Below are positions 36,263 through 44,971 of a DNA stretch of 64,000 nucleotides, one piece after another. The DNA lies in contig NZ_JBBHDV010000004.1 of the NCBI RefSeq assembly GCF_037478135.1, positions 124,001 through 188,000 of the forward strand, written 5' to 3'. Below the pieces are notes generated by a model, which worked only from the letters and a program-made list of their open reading frames with translations, ran no database searches and was not told the DNA's origin. Position 1 is the first letter of the stretch. Every line of letters begins with the position of its first letter. A program made the position numbers and the translations under genes. Source of the DNA: Denitratimonas sp037478135 (GTDB taxonomy: Bacteria; Pseudomonadota; Gammaproteobacteria; Xanthomonadales; Xanthomonadaceae).

Positions 36263-37144
36263 ATGCCGATGCCCGCGCGCCTGCTCGACGGCAAGCTGAT
36301 TGCCGACCGCCTGCTGGATCACCTTGCCGCCAAGGTCGCGGCACGCCTGGCTGCTGGCCAGGCCGCACCGGGGCTGGCGGTGGTGCTGGTCGGTGCCGAT
36401 CCGGCTTCGGCGGTGTATGTGCGCAACAAACGCCGCGCCTGCGAGCGCGCCGGTTTCGTCTCGTTCGATTACGACCTGCCCGACAGCACGACCGAAGCCG
36501 AGTTGCACGCCTTGATCGACCGCCTCAATGCCGACCCCACGGTCAACGGCATCCTGGTGCAATTGCCGCTGCCGGCGCACTTCGACAGCACCGCGCTGAT
36601 CGACCGCATCGATCCGGCCAAGGATGTGGATGGTTTCCACCCGGCCAATGTCGGCCGCCTGCTGCTGCGCCAACCCGGCCTGCGACCCTGCACGCCGCGC
36701 GGCATCATGACACTGCTGGCGCATACCGACCGCCCGGTGCGCGGGCGCGAGGCGGTGGTGGTCGGAGTGTCGAACCATGTCGGCCGGCCGATGGCGATGG
36801 AACTGCTGATCGCCGGCTGCACCACCACCAGCTGCCACCGCTTCACCCCGCGCGAGACGCTGGAAAAGCACATTCGTCAGGCCGACATCGTGGTGGTGGC
36901 GGTCGGCAAGCCGGCGCTCGTGCCCGGCGAATGGATCAAGCCCGGCGCTATCGTCATCGACGTGGGCATCAACCGGCTCGAGGACGGCAGCCTGTGCGGC
37001 GACGTGGGTTTCGATGCCGCCTTCGAGCGCGCTTCGTGGATCACGCCGGTACCGGGCGGTGTCGGCCCGATGACCGTGGCCACACTGATGCAGAACACGC
37101 TGGTTGCCGCCGAAGCGGCCGATCTGCAAGCCCGACGCGACTGA
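36263..37144 (+). CDS. folD: Methylenetetrahydrofolate dehydrogenase / cyclohydrolase
   Basis: A 293-residue FolD, which interconverts 5,10-methylene-, methenyl- and 10-formyl-tetrahydrofolate. The catalytic lysine is in AVYVRNKRRACERAG; other family motifs are VNGILVQLPLP, DVDGFHPANVGRL and the C-terminal TPVPGGVGPMTVATLMQNT. ATG 36263 is used; ATG 36269 is an alternative that would remove two residues. Confidence 0.97.
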   Translation: MPMPARLLDGKLIADRLLDHLAAKVAARLAAGQAAPGLAVVLVGADPASAVYVRNKRRACERAGFVSFDYDLPDSTTEAELHALIDRLNADPTVNGILVQLPLPAHFDSTALIDRIDPAKDVDGFHPANVGRLLLRQPGLRPCTPRGIMTLLAHTDRPVRGREAVVVGVSNHVGRPMAMELLIAGCTTTSCHRFTPRETLEKHIRQADIVVVAVGKPALVPGEWIKPGAIVIDVGINRLEDGSLCGDVGFDAAFERASWITPVPGGVGPMTVATLMQNTLVAAEAADLQARRD

Positions 37145-37299
37145 ATCTGGCGGCGGTGGCGCCAATGCCGGTACTCATATCAGTTTCCGCCCGTCGGACT
37201 GGCTTCACGCGCGTGTATCGATCCTGCGGCTACAGCGAGGCATGGCTGTCCGGCACTGAAAACCGGATTTGCCCGCCGCCCTGATCCGCTTCCATGAAA

Positions 37300-37333
37300 A
37301 CGCGGTCCCGCCGCTGAACAGGCGGAACCGCGT
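37300..37333 (-). terminator. Terminator-like hairpin after the MHYT gene
   Basis: Inverted repeat with arms ACGCGGT and ACCGCGT plus an inner CCGCC/GGCGG pair and one mismatch. On the minus strand it is followed by TTTTCATGG. It lies between the convergent folD and MHYT-sensor genes and fits the minus-strand gene best. Confidence 0.65.
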
Positions 37334-37384
37334 AGTGGAAACCGTGGATGCGGCACACCACATCCACGCTTCGGCCCCGCCGGA

Positions 37385-38590
37385 TCAGGCGACGGCGCTG
37401 CTCTCGTCCGAACTGCTCTTGGGCGAGGAACGCAGCAACAGCCATTGCGCGTTGTCGCCCTCGCTGGGGCAGTGCGCGCTGTTCATCGACACCACCGCGT
37501 CAATGCTGCGCAGCGCAAGCTCGTGCTCCAGTTTTTCGATGATGCCGGCACAACGCTGCATCGCCGCGTCCTTGCCGCCATCCAGCAACAACACCAGGTG
37601 CTCTGGACGGGTCCGCGCCAGCGCCGCATCGGGCAGGGCACGCGCGAGGCGCTCGGCGATGAACTTCATCGTCTCCAGCGTCGCCTCCTCACCGGCGGCG
37701 GTATCGACACGGAAGGTGACCACGGCAAAACCTTCGGGCGAACCTGCACGCGCGCGCTCGGCAATCGTCTGCGAAATGCCCGCGCGGTTCGGCAGGTTCA
37801 TCTGGCGATCGGTGAAGGCCATCGTCTGCACCCGGGCTTCCATCTCGCGCTCGGCACGGCGTGCGCTTGCGATGTCACGCGCATCACCGAGCGTGGTCAG
37901 GATGCCGAAGCCCAGGATCAGCAGCGTGCCGATGGTCGTTGGCCACGGCAGTGCCTTGGCCTGTAACTGGTTGCCAGGCGCGCAGAACGCACCATCGGCG
38001 AATTCGGCCGCAGCCATGCCGGTGTAATGCATGCCGCATACCGCCACTCCCATCACCAGCGCCGCACCCACGCGCATTGCCACATCGCGCCAGCTGCGCA
38101 CCGTCTTCAGATGCGCAAGGATCAGGATCGCGGCGGCCGAGGCGGCCACGGCAATCACCACCGAGACGATGAACATCGTCGCGTCATAGCTGATCGCCGG
38201 CGACATGCGCATCGCCCACATGCCCGTGTAGTGCATCACGCAGATGCCCGCACCCATGCTGATCGCACCCAGCGTCACGGTCGAGGTGCGCACATGGCCG
38301 TAGCCGACGATGAACAGCGCCAGCGCCGATGCCGCCACTGCCGCCAACCACGACAACGCGGTGATGCCCAGGTCATAACTGATCTGCACCGGCAGCGTGA
38401 ACGCGGTCATGCCGACGAAGTGCATCGACCAGATGCCGGTACCCATCGCGGATGCACCACCGATCAGCCACCGCAGACGGTTGGATTTGCGCACCAGCAT
38501 GCGCGAGGCGAAAGCGATGGCGACAAAGCCGGCGAGGGAGGCGATCAGATAGGACAGGGCAACGATGCCCAGGTCATGTGAACCTTGCAT
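37385..38590 (-). CDS. MHYT-domain membrane sensor with degenerate GGDEF-like domain
   Basis: A 401-residue protein. The first 240 residues form a seven-helix MHYT sensor with three motifs, SMHFVGM, VMHYTGM and GMHYTGM, which are thought to bind copper and sense O2, CO or NO. A short linker leads to a GGDEF-like domain (about 265-375) recognised by DRQMNLPNRAGI, but the GGDEF signature itself is replaced by LVLLLDGGKDA. It is therefore probably not an active diguanylate cyclase and may bind or relay instead. No EAL domain follows. The nearest neighbours, folD and guaB, give no functional hint. Confidence 0.85.
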   Translation of the reverse strand: MQGSHDLGIVALSYLIASLAGFVAIAFASRMLVRKSNRLRWLIGGASAMGTGIWSMHFVGMTAFTLPVQISYDLGITALSWLAAVAASALALFIVGYGHVRTSTVTLGAISMGAGICVMHYTGMWAMRMSPAISYDATMFIVSVVIAVAASAAAILILAHLKTVRSWRDVAMRVGAALVMGVAVCGMHYTGMAAAEFADGAFCAPGNQLQAKALPWPTTIGTLLILGFGILTTLGDARDIASARRAEREMEARVQTMAFTDRQMNLPNRAGISQTIAERARAGSPEGFAVVTFRVDTAAGEEATLETMKFIAERLARALPDAALARTRPEHLVLLLDGGKDAAMQRCAGIIEKLEHELALRSIDAVVSMNSAHCPSEGDNAQWLLLRSSPKSSSDESSAVA

Positions 38591-38858
38591 GGGAAATATG
38601 AATCTCTGGAGTGTCGGTCAACCAACAGGGGCGCGGAATCTACGTGGTGGGCGGGCAACGGTGGCTGAATCTGTGCCGAATTGGTGCGTAAATATCGGTG
38701 ATATTCAGTGAACTATTCATATCCTGTCGCTATCGTGCCGGCTTCCTCATGATGGCGATGGCTTTTTGCCGGTGGACTTAACAGCGCGCGCCGCTCGTAC
38801 CGCCCCGCGTCCCGGGTTACAATGCTGCGCTTCCCACCACCCCAATCGGGAGCCGCCG

Positions 38859-40316
38859 ATGCTCCGCATCCTGGCCGAAGCGCTCACTTACGACGACGTC
38901 TCGCTCGTCCCCGCCTATTCCAACGTCCTGCCCAAGGATGTCTCGCTGGAAACCCGCCTGACGCGCAAGCTGCGCCTGAAACTGCCGCTGGTTTCCGCCG
39001 CGATGGACACCGTCACCGAGGCCCGCCTGGCGATTGCCATGGCGCAGCTGGGCGGCATCGGCATCATCCACAAGAACCTTTCACTGGAACGCCAGGCGGC
39101 CGAAGTCCAGCAGGTGAAGAACTTCGAGACCGGTGTGATCCGCGAGCCGTTCACGGTCGGCCCGCAGACCTCGATCGGCGAAGTGCTCAAGCTCACCCGC
39201 GCCCGCAACATTTCCGGCGTGCCGGTGGTCGAAGACGGGCAGCTGGTCGGCATCGTCACCGGCCGCGACATGCGTTTCGAGACCAAGCTTGATGATCCGG
39301 TGCGCAACGTCATGACGCGCAAGGACAAGCTGGTCACGGTGAAGGAGGGCGCCAGCGACGACGAGGTGCTGCACCTGCTGCACACCCATCGCATCGAGAA
39401 AGTGCTGGTGGTCAACGACAACTTCGAACTGCGTGGCCTGATCACCGTCAAGGACATCCAGAAGGCGCACGACTTCCCCAATTCGGCCAAGGACAAGGAC
39501 GAGCAGTTGCTGGTCGGTGCCGCCGTCGGCGTTGGTGGCGATACCGAGGCCCGGGTCGAAGCGCTGGTGGCCGCCGGTGTCGACGTGTTGATCGTGGATA
39601 CCGCGCACGGCCATTCACAAGGCGTGTTGGACCGGGTCAACTGGGTCAAGAAGAATTTTCCGCAGGTGGAAGTGATCGGCGGCAACATCGTCAGCGGTGA
39701 TGCCGCACTGGCGCTGATGGACGCTGGGGCCGATGCGGTCAAGGTCGGCGTCGGTCCCGGCTCGATCTGTACCACCCGCATGATCGCCGGTGTCGGCATC
39801 CCGCAGATTACCGCCGTCAGCATGGTGGCCGAAGCGCTGCAGGACCGTATTCCGCTGATCGCCGATGGCGGCATCCGCTACTCCGGCGATCTGGGCAAGG
39901 CACTGGCCGCCGGAGCCTCCACGATCATGATCGGCGGCCTGTTCGCCGGCACCGAGGAAGCTCCGGGCCAGGTCGAGCTGTTCCAGGGCCGCAGCTACAA
40001 GAGCTATCGCGGCATGGGCAGCCTGGGTGCGATGGAGAAGGGCAGCAAGGACCGCTATTTCCAGGACTCCACCGATGCCGACAAGCTCGTTCCAGAAGGC
40101 ATCGAAGGCCGCGTGCCCTATCGCGGCCCGGTCGGCGGCATCGTGCATCAGCTGATCGGCGGCCTGCGTGCCACGATGGGTTATGTGGGTTGCGCCACGG
40201 TCGAGGAGATGCGCACGCGCCCGCAGTTCGTGCACATCACCGGTGCCGGCCAGCGCGAAGCCCATGTGCACGATGTGCAGATCACCAAGGAACCGCCGAA
40301 CTACCGGATGGGTTGA
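38859..40316 (+). CDS. guaB: IMP dehydrogenase
   Basis: A 485-residue IMPDH, which oxidises IMP to XMP in the committed step of GMP synthesis. The catalytic cysteine loop is GPGSICTTRMIAGVG. Two CBS domains lie within about residues 95-205 (GVIREPFTVGPQ, VMTRKDKLVTV). C-terminal YRGMGSLGAM is the flap region. A -10-like TACAAT is at 38818-38823. guaA follows, separated by a toxin-antitoxin pair. Confidence 0.97.
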   Translation: MLRILAEALTYDDVSLVPAYSNVLPKDVSLETRLTRKLRLKLPLVSAAMDTVTEARLAIAMAQLGGIGIIHKNLSLERQAAEVQQVKNFETGVIREPFTVGPQTSIGEVLKLTRARNISGVPVVEDGQLVGIVTGRDMRFETKLDDPVRNVMTRKDKLVTVKEGASDDEVLHLLHTHRIEKVLVVNDNFELRGLITVKDIQKAHDFPNSAKDKDEQLLVGAAVGVGGDTEARVEALVAAGVDVLIVDTAHGHSQGVLDRVNWVKKNFPQVEVIGGNIVSGDAALALMDAGADAVKVGVGPGSICTTRMIAGVGIPQITAVSMVAEALQDRIPLIADGGIRYSGDLGKALAAGASTIMIGGLFAGTEEAPGQVELFQGRSYKSYRGMGSLGAMEKGSKDRYFQDSTDADKLVPEGIEGRVPYRGPVGGIVHQLIGGLRATMGYVGCATVEEMRTRPQFVHITGAGQREAHVHDVQITKEPPNYRMG

Positions 40317-40372
40317 CACGTCCGGCGCCGCAGAGGAAAGTAGGCAATATGACTACATTTCCGGAGAAGGCC

Positions 40373-40618
40373 ATGAGCACCTCCATTTCCGCCGCCGATG
40401 CCAACCGCAATTTCTCGCAGCTCCTGCGCGGCGTGCGCGAGGAAAAGGCGACCTACATCGTCACCTCGCACGGCAAGCCCGTGGCCCGGATCGTGCCCGT
40501 GGACGACGACGAACTGGCGAAGACGCGTGCTCGTGAGCTGTTGCTCAAGCGCCTGAAACAGCAGCCCGCCATCGGCGCCGGGCCCTGGACACGCGACGAA
40601 CTGTACGAGCGCGATTGA
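40373..40618 (+). CDS. Phd/YefM-family antitoxin
   Basis: An 81-residue antitoxin-like protein. The Phd/YefM DNA-binding core is MSTSISAADANRNFSQLLRG, then KATYIVTSHGKPVARIVP. The C-terminal part (LLKRLKQQPAIGAGPWTRDE) would wrap the toxin. GGAG lies six bases before ATG 40373; another in-frame ATG at 40349 is possible. The stop overlaps the start of a PIN-domain gene by one base, typical of TA operons. Confidence 0.88.
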   Translation: MSTSISAADANRNFSQLLRGVREEKATYIVTSHGKPVARIVPVDDDELAKTRARELLLKRLKQQPAIGAGPWTRDELYERD

Positions 40619-41064
40619 TGCGAATCGCGCTCGACACCAACGTTCTGGCCTATGCCGAAGGGGCGGGCGATCCGCACAGGCAGGGGATCGCCCTTGCCCT
40701 GCTGGAAGCGATGAAAACATCCGGGGCCGTGCTGCCGGTGCAGGCTTTGGGCGAACTGTTCAACGTGCTGGTTCGCAAGGCCGGATGGTCGCGTGAGCAG
40801 GCGCGGCAGTCCGTTCTCGCATGGAAGGACGCGTTCACGCTGGCGCACACCTCTGCTGAAACGATGCTGTCGGCCTGCCAGTTGGCGGCAGCGCATCAGT
40901 TGTCCATCTGGGATGCCGTCATGCTTTCAGCCTCCGCCCAGGCCAATTGCCAGCTGCTCCTGTCCGAAGACATGCACGACGGCTTCGTCTGGCGCGGCGT
41001 CACCGTCGCCAACCCGTTCAAACCCGAGCTCCACCCCTTGCTGGCATCCGCGCTGGCGGATTGA
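40618..41064 (+). CDS. PIN-domain toxin (VapC-like ribonuclease)
   Basis: A 148-residue PIN domain protein. The acidic residues of the nuclease site are visible: Asp6 in IALDTNVLAY, the Glu in QALGELFNVL, the Asp in LSIWDAVMLSA and another acidic pair in LLLSEDMHDG. VapC-type toxins cut tRNA or rRNA. It is translated from ATG overlapping the antitoxin stop (TGATG). The TA pair is inserted between guaB and guaA, which are otherwise usually adjacent. Confidence 0.88.
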   Translation: MRIALDTNVLAYAEGAGDPHRQGIALALLEAMKTSGAVLPVQALGELFNVLVRKAGWSREQARQSVLAWKDAFTLAHTSAETMLSACQLAAAHQLSIWDAVMLSASAQANCQLLLSEDMHDGFVWRGVTVANPFKPELHPLLASALAD

Positions 41065-41200
41065 TCACCGGTGAACCTTTCGTCCATCCACGGCGGACGC
41101 TTCCGGGCGCTCCCGGCGGTGATGCCAACATCCTGATCCCGTTGATTTTTGGTAACGAGACAGGAGTTTTCCAGAACTTTTCCAGAAGCGAGAACGCCCG

Positions 41201-42802
41201 GTGAGCACTTCCGATTCCCGATTCCCGACGCCCGATTCCCTGCTGCACCGCGACAAGATCCTGATCCTGGATTTCGGTGCGCAATACACCCAGCTGATTG
41301 CCCGCCGCATCCGCGAGATCGGCGTCTATTGCGAAATCTGGGCCTGGGATCACGACCCGGCCGACATCGCCGCGTTCGGCGCCAAGGGCATCATCCTGTC
41401 CGGCGGCCCGGAATCCACCACGCTTGCCAATTCCCCGCGCGCACCGCAGGCGGTGTTCGATGCGGGCGTGCCGTTGCTGGGCATCTGCTACGGCATGCAG
41501 ACCATGGCGGTGCAGTTGGGCGGTGCCACCGAAGCCGCCGATCAGCGCGAGTTCGGCGCGGCGCAGGTCAGCATCGTGGCCCAGGACCGGCTGCTCGACG
41601 GGCTCAAGGACCACGCCGGATCGCCGCCAAGGCTGGATGTCTGGATGAGCCACGGCGACCACGTCTCGCAGGCGCCGGAAGGGTTCACCGTCACCGCCAA
41701 GACCGACCGCATCCCGGTCGCCGCCTTCGCCGATGACCGTCGCGGCTGGTACGGCGTGCAGTTCCATCCGGAGGTCACGCACACCAAGCAGGGCACAGAA
41801 CTGCTGCGCTGCTTCGTCGTGGACATCTGCGGCTGCGACACGCTGTGGACTGCGGCGCGCATCATCGAGGACCAGATCGCGCGGGTGCGCGAGCTGGTTG
41901 GTTCCGATGAAGTGATCCTCGGGCTTTCCGGCGGTGTCGATTCCTCGGTGGTTGCGGCGCTGCTGCACCAGGCCATCGGCGAACAGCTGACCTGCGTGTT
42001 CGTCGACACCGGCCTGCTGCGCTGGCAGGAAGGGGACCAGGTCATGGCCACCTTCGCCGAGCATCTGGGGGTCAAGGTGATCCGTGTGGATGCAGCCGAG
42101 CGCTACTTCAGTGCACTTGAGGGCATCAGCGATCCGGAAGCCAAGCGCAAGGTCATTGGCAACCTGTTCGTTGAGATCTTCGAGGAAGAATCGAACAAGC
42201 TGAAGAATGCCCGGTGGCTGGCACAGGGTACGATCTATCCGGACGTGATCGAATCGGCCGGCAGCAAGACCGGCAAGGCGCACGTCATCAAGAGCCACCA
42301 CAACGTCGGTGGTTTGCCGGAGCACATGAAGCTGGGCCTGGTCGAGCCGCTGCGCGAGCTGTTCAAGGACGAAGTGCGTCGCCTCGGCGTGGAACTCGGC
42401 CTGCCGCGCGAGATGGTTTACCGACATCCATTCCCCGGACCGGGACTCGGCGTGCGCATCCTGGGCGAAGTGAAACCCGAGTACGCCGAGTTGCTCGCCC
42501 GCGCCGATGCCATCTTCATCGACGAATTGCGCAAGGCCGACCTGTACGACAAGACCTCGCAGGCCTTCGCCGTGTTCCTGCCGGTCAAATCAGTGGGCGT
42601 GGTTGGCGATGCGCGCGCCTACGAATGGGTCATTGCACTGCGCGCGGTGGAGACCATCGACTTCATGACCGCACACTGGGCGCACCTGCCATACGACTTC
42701 CTTGCTCGTGTTTCCAACCGAATAATCAATGAGTTGAAGGGTGTTTCTCGCGTTGTTTATGACATCAGCGGCAAACCGCCTGCGACGATCGAATGGGAGT
42801 GA
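41201..42802 (+). CDS. guaA: GMP synthase (glutamine-hydrolysing)
   Basis: A 533-residue GuaA that converts XMP to GMP with glutamine and ATP. The class I amidotransferase domain has Cys in LLGICYGMQT and His in VQFHPEVTHT; the ATP-pyrophosphatase loop is LGLSGGVDSSVVA; the C-terminal dimerisation domain ends SGKPPATIEWE. The start is GTG 41201. The first codons are made from repeated GATTCCC units that are otherwise intergenic in this genome, giving an unusual N-terminus before DKILILDFGAQYTQL. The last 100 bp are clearly less GC-rich than the rest. An integrative element lies directly at the stop codon; the protein remains complete. Confidence 0.96.
   Translation: MSTSDSRFPTPDSLLHRDKILILDFGAQYTQLIARRIREIGVYCEIWAWDHDPADIAAFGAKGIILSGGPESTTLANSPRAPQAVFDAGVPLLGICYGMQTMAVQLGGATEAADQREFGAAQVSIVAQDRLLDGLKDHAGSPPRLDVWMSHGDHVSQAPEGFTVTAKTDRIPVAAFADDRRGWYGVQFHPEVTHTKQGTELLRCFVVDICGCDTLWTAARIIEDQIARVRELVGSDEVILGLSGGVDSSVVAALLHQAIGEQLTCVFVDTGLLRWQEGDQVMATFAEHLGVKVIRVDAAERYFSALEGISDPEAKRKVIGNLFVEIFEEESNKLKNARWLAQGTIYPDVIESAGSKTGKAHVIKSHHNVGGLPEHMKLGLVEPLRELFKDEVRRLGVELGLPREMVYRHPFPGPGLGVRILGEVKPEYAELLARADAIFIDELRKADLYDKTSQAFAVFLPVKSVGVVGDARAYEWVIALRAVETIDFMTAHWAHLPYDFLARVSNRIINELKGVSRVVYDISGKPPATIEWE
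41212..41240 (+). repeat. CGATTCCC repeat units inside the guaA start
   Basis: Three CGATTCCC-type units in a row, in frame, encode residues 4-14 of GuaA. The same units form the inverted repeat between the beta-oxidation genes at 25028-25118. Confidence 0.7.
42794..42800 (+). other. attL core (TGGGAGT) at the guaA terminus
   Basis: Seven bases shared with the right junction at 46086-46092, with a further GA two bases before it (GAATGGGAGT versus GAGTGGGAGT). The site covers the codons for Trp-Glu and the first base of the guaA stop. Confidence 0.65.
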
Positions 42803-42878
42803 CGGGCACTGGCTGGCAATGTCTAGCAACGGCAGGCATTTCGGCTGAGGGTAAAAGAACTTTCCGCTAAGCGATAGA

Positions 42879-42894
42879 CTGTATGTAAACACAG
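42879..42894. promoter_or_regulatory. LexA-type SOS box upstream of the ISCR2 transposase
   Basis: CTGTATGTAAACACAG fits the enterobacterial LexA consensus CTGT-N8-ACAG exactly, with A and T extending the palindrome by one base on each side. It ends 19 bp before the transposase ATG, where it would overlap the promoter. Function is inferred from the motif. Confidence 0.6.
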
Positions 42895-42913
42895 TATTGC
42901 AAGGACGCGGAAC

Positions 42914-44407
42914 ATGCCTCATGTGGCGGCCAGGACGGCCAGCCGGGATCGGGATACTGGTCGTTACCAGAGCCACCGACCCGAGCAAACCCTTCTCTAT
43001 CAGATCGTTGACGAGTATTACCCGGCATTCGCTGCGCTTATGGCAGAGCAGGGAAAGGAATTGCCGGGCTATGTGCAACGGGAATTTGAAGAATTTCTCC
43101 AATGCGGGCGGCTGGAGCATGGCTTTCTACGGGTTCGCTGCGAGTCTTGCCACGCCGAGCACCTGGTCGCTTTCAGCTGTAAGCGTCGCGGTTTCTGCCC
43201 GAGCTGTGGGGCGCGGCGGATGGCCGAAAGTGCCGCCTTGCTGGTTGATGAAGTACTGCCTGAACAACCCATGCGTCAGTGGGTGTTGAGCTTCCCGTTT
43301 CAGCTGCGTTTCCTGTTTGCCAGCCGGCCCGAGATCATGGGGTGGGTGCTGGGCATCGTTTACCGCGTCATTGCCACGCACCTGGTCAAGAAAGCGGGCC
43401 ATACCCACCAAGTGGCCAAGACGGGCGCGGTCACCCTGATCCAGCGTTTTGGATCGGCGCTCAATCTGAATGTTCACTTCCACATGCTGTTTCTCGACGG
43501 TGTGTATGTCGAGCAATCCCACGGCTCAGCGCGTTTCCGCTGGGTCAAGGCGCCGACCAGCCCAGAGCTCACCCAGCTGACGCACACCATCGCCCACCGG
43601 GTGGGTCGCTATCTGGAACGGCAAGGCCTGCTGGAACGGGATGTCGAAAACAGCTATCTGGCCTCGGATGCGGTGGATGACGACCCGATGACACCCCTGC
43701 TGGGGCACTCGATCACTTACCGTATCGCTGTCGGTTCACAGGCGGGGCGAAAGGTGTTCACTTTGCAAACTCTGCCGACCAGTGGTGATCCGTTCGGTGA
43801 CGGGATTGGCAAGGTAGCCGGGTCCAGCCTGCACGCCGGCGTGGCGGCCAGGGCCGATGAACGCAAGAAGCTCGAACGGCTGTGCCGGTACATCAGCCGC
43901 CCGGCGGTATCCGAGAAGCGGCTGTCGTTAACACGAGGCGGCAACGTGCGCTACCAGCTCAAGACGCCGTACCGGGACGGCACCACGCACGTCATTTTCG
44001 AACCATTGGATTTCATTGCAAGGCTGGCCGCCCTGGTACCGAAGCCCAGAGTCAACCTAACCCGCTTCCACGGGGTGTTCGCACCCAACAGTCGGCACCG
44101 GGCGTTGGTCACGCCGGCAAAACGGGGCAGGGGCAACAAGGTCAGGGTGGCTGATGAACCGGCAACACCAGCACAACGGCGAGCGTCGATGACATGGGCG
44201 CAACGGCTCAAGCGTGTTTTCAATATCGACATCGAGACCTGCAGCGGCTGCGGCGGCGCCATGAAAGTCATCGCCTGCATTGAAGACCCTATAGTGATCA
44301 AGCAGATCCTTGATCACCTGAAGCACAAAGCCGAAACCAGCGGGACCAGGGCGTTACCCGAAAGCCGGGCGCCACCGGCTGAGCTGCTCCTGGGTCTGTT
44401 TGACTGA
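42914..44407 (+). CDS. rcr2: ISCR2 transposase (Rcr2, IS91 family HUH type)
   Basis: A 497-residue rolling-circle transposase. The N-terminal zinc-binding region has CESCHAEHL and CKRRGFCPSCGARRM; the HUH-type metal site is NVHFHMLFLDGVY; the nicking tyrosine is in LCRYISRPAVS, a single-tyrosine form typical of ISCR proteins rather than the two tyrosines of IS91. A C-terminal CSGCGGAMKV motif is present. It appears intact. It likely moves adjacent DNA by one-ended transposition from oriIS downstream of the gene. Confidence 0.94.
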   Translation: MPHVAARTASRDRDTGRYQSHRPEQTLLYQIVDEYYPAFAALMAEQGKELPGYVQREFEEFLQCGRLEHGFLRVRCESCHAEHLVAFSCKRRGFCPSCGARRMAESAALLVDEVLPEQPMRQWVLSFPFQLRFLFASRPEIMGWVLGIVYRVIATHLVKKAGHTHQVAKTGAVTLIQRFGSALNLNVHFHMLFLDGVYVEQSHGSARFRWVKAPTSPELTQLTHTIAHRVGRYLERQGLLERDVENSYLASDAVDDDPMTPLLGHSITYRIAVGSQAGRKVFTLQTLPTSGDPFGDGIGKVAGSSLHAGVAARADERKKLERLCRYISRPAVSEKRLSLTRGGNVRYQLKTPYRDGTTHVIFEPLDFIARLAALVPKPRVNLTRFHGVFAPNSRHRALVTPAKRGRGNKVRVADEPATPAQRRASMTWAQRLKRVFNIDIETCSGCGGAMKVIACIEDPIVIKQILDHLKHKAETSGTRALPESRAPPAELLLGLFD

Positions 44408-44642
44408 CGAGCCTGAAGGCCAACGATACCAATCAAAATGCTGCGTTCACAGCGCCGCGGCAGGGATCCGCCGTGCTGGTTGTCGGAAAAGGAGCCGCTA
44501 GTGGGAAAGAGGAGGGTAAATTTTCAGCGTTGCTGGCTCCCCGTCAGCCGGATTGGGTTGCATCGCAGGGGTGTCGAAAGAGTCAACTGCGGTCCAAAGC
44601 TGTTGGACTTGGGTGAAAAGGGCGTTTATTCTTCCTATACGT

Positions 44643-44885
44643 TGTCGGCAGCGGGCCAAAAAGGAATACGTCCATGCCCATCGAGGTGAAACCGGCTGTG
44701 AGCGCGGGTTCAAGCATATAGCCCGACAGGCGCGTATCCTTGCCGATCACGACACGATGGCGGTGGTCACCGCGACGAAAGACACGGCCAGCCGCCATGC
44801 CGACGCGCAAGGCGGTTTCCGCCGTCATCGCGCCTTCGTTGGCTTTGCCACGAATACCGTCTGTGCCGAAATATTTGCGCACCAT
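44643..44885 (-). pseudogene. glmM: Truncated phosphoglucosamine mutase gene (delta-glmM)
   Basis: The frame starts MVRKYFGTDGIRGKANEGAM and follows alphaproteobacteria-like GlmM through FLFGPLPT (about 81 residues), then runs into ISCR2 and out-of-family residues. The catalytic serine region and the remaining 80 percent of the gene are lost. It follows sul2 on the same strand, the usual glmM-sul2 remnant that marks the origin of sul2 from a folP-glmM locus. Confidence 0.9.
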
Positions 44886-44971
44886 AAGGTCGATTATCCT
44901 GTCGTCGGGTCGCCCTCAAAGGGGACATGCCTGCTGAACCGCGAATATAGAGAAATATCCCGAATGTGCAG

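Larger units (their letters stand above)
42803..44645 (+). mobile_element. ISCR2 (IS91-like, CR2)
   Basis: A rolling-circle ISCR2 element. The terIS side precedes the transposase and begins near the guaA stop; the oriIS side lies after the transposase and ends at the glmM junction with the sequence GCGTTTATTCTTCCTATACG, similar to the ISCR origin consensus. No terminal inverted repeats or target duplication are expected. ISCR2 commonly moves sul2 and other resistance genes. Left boundary is approximate. Confidence 0.85.
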
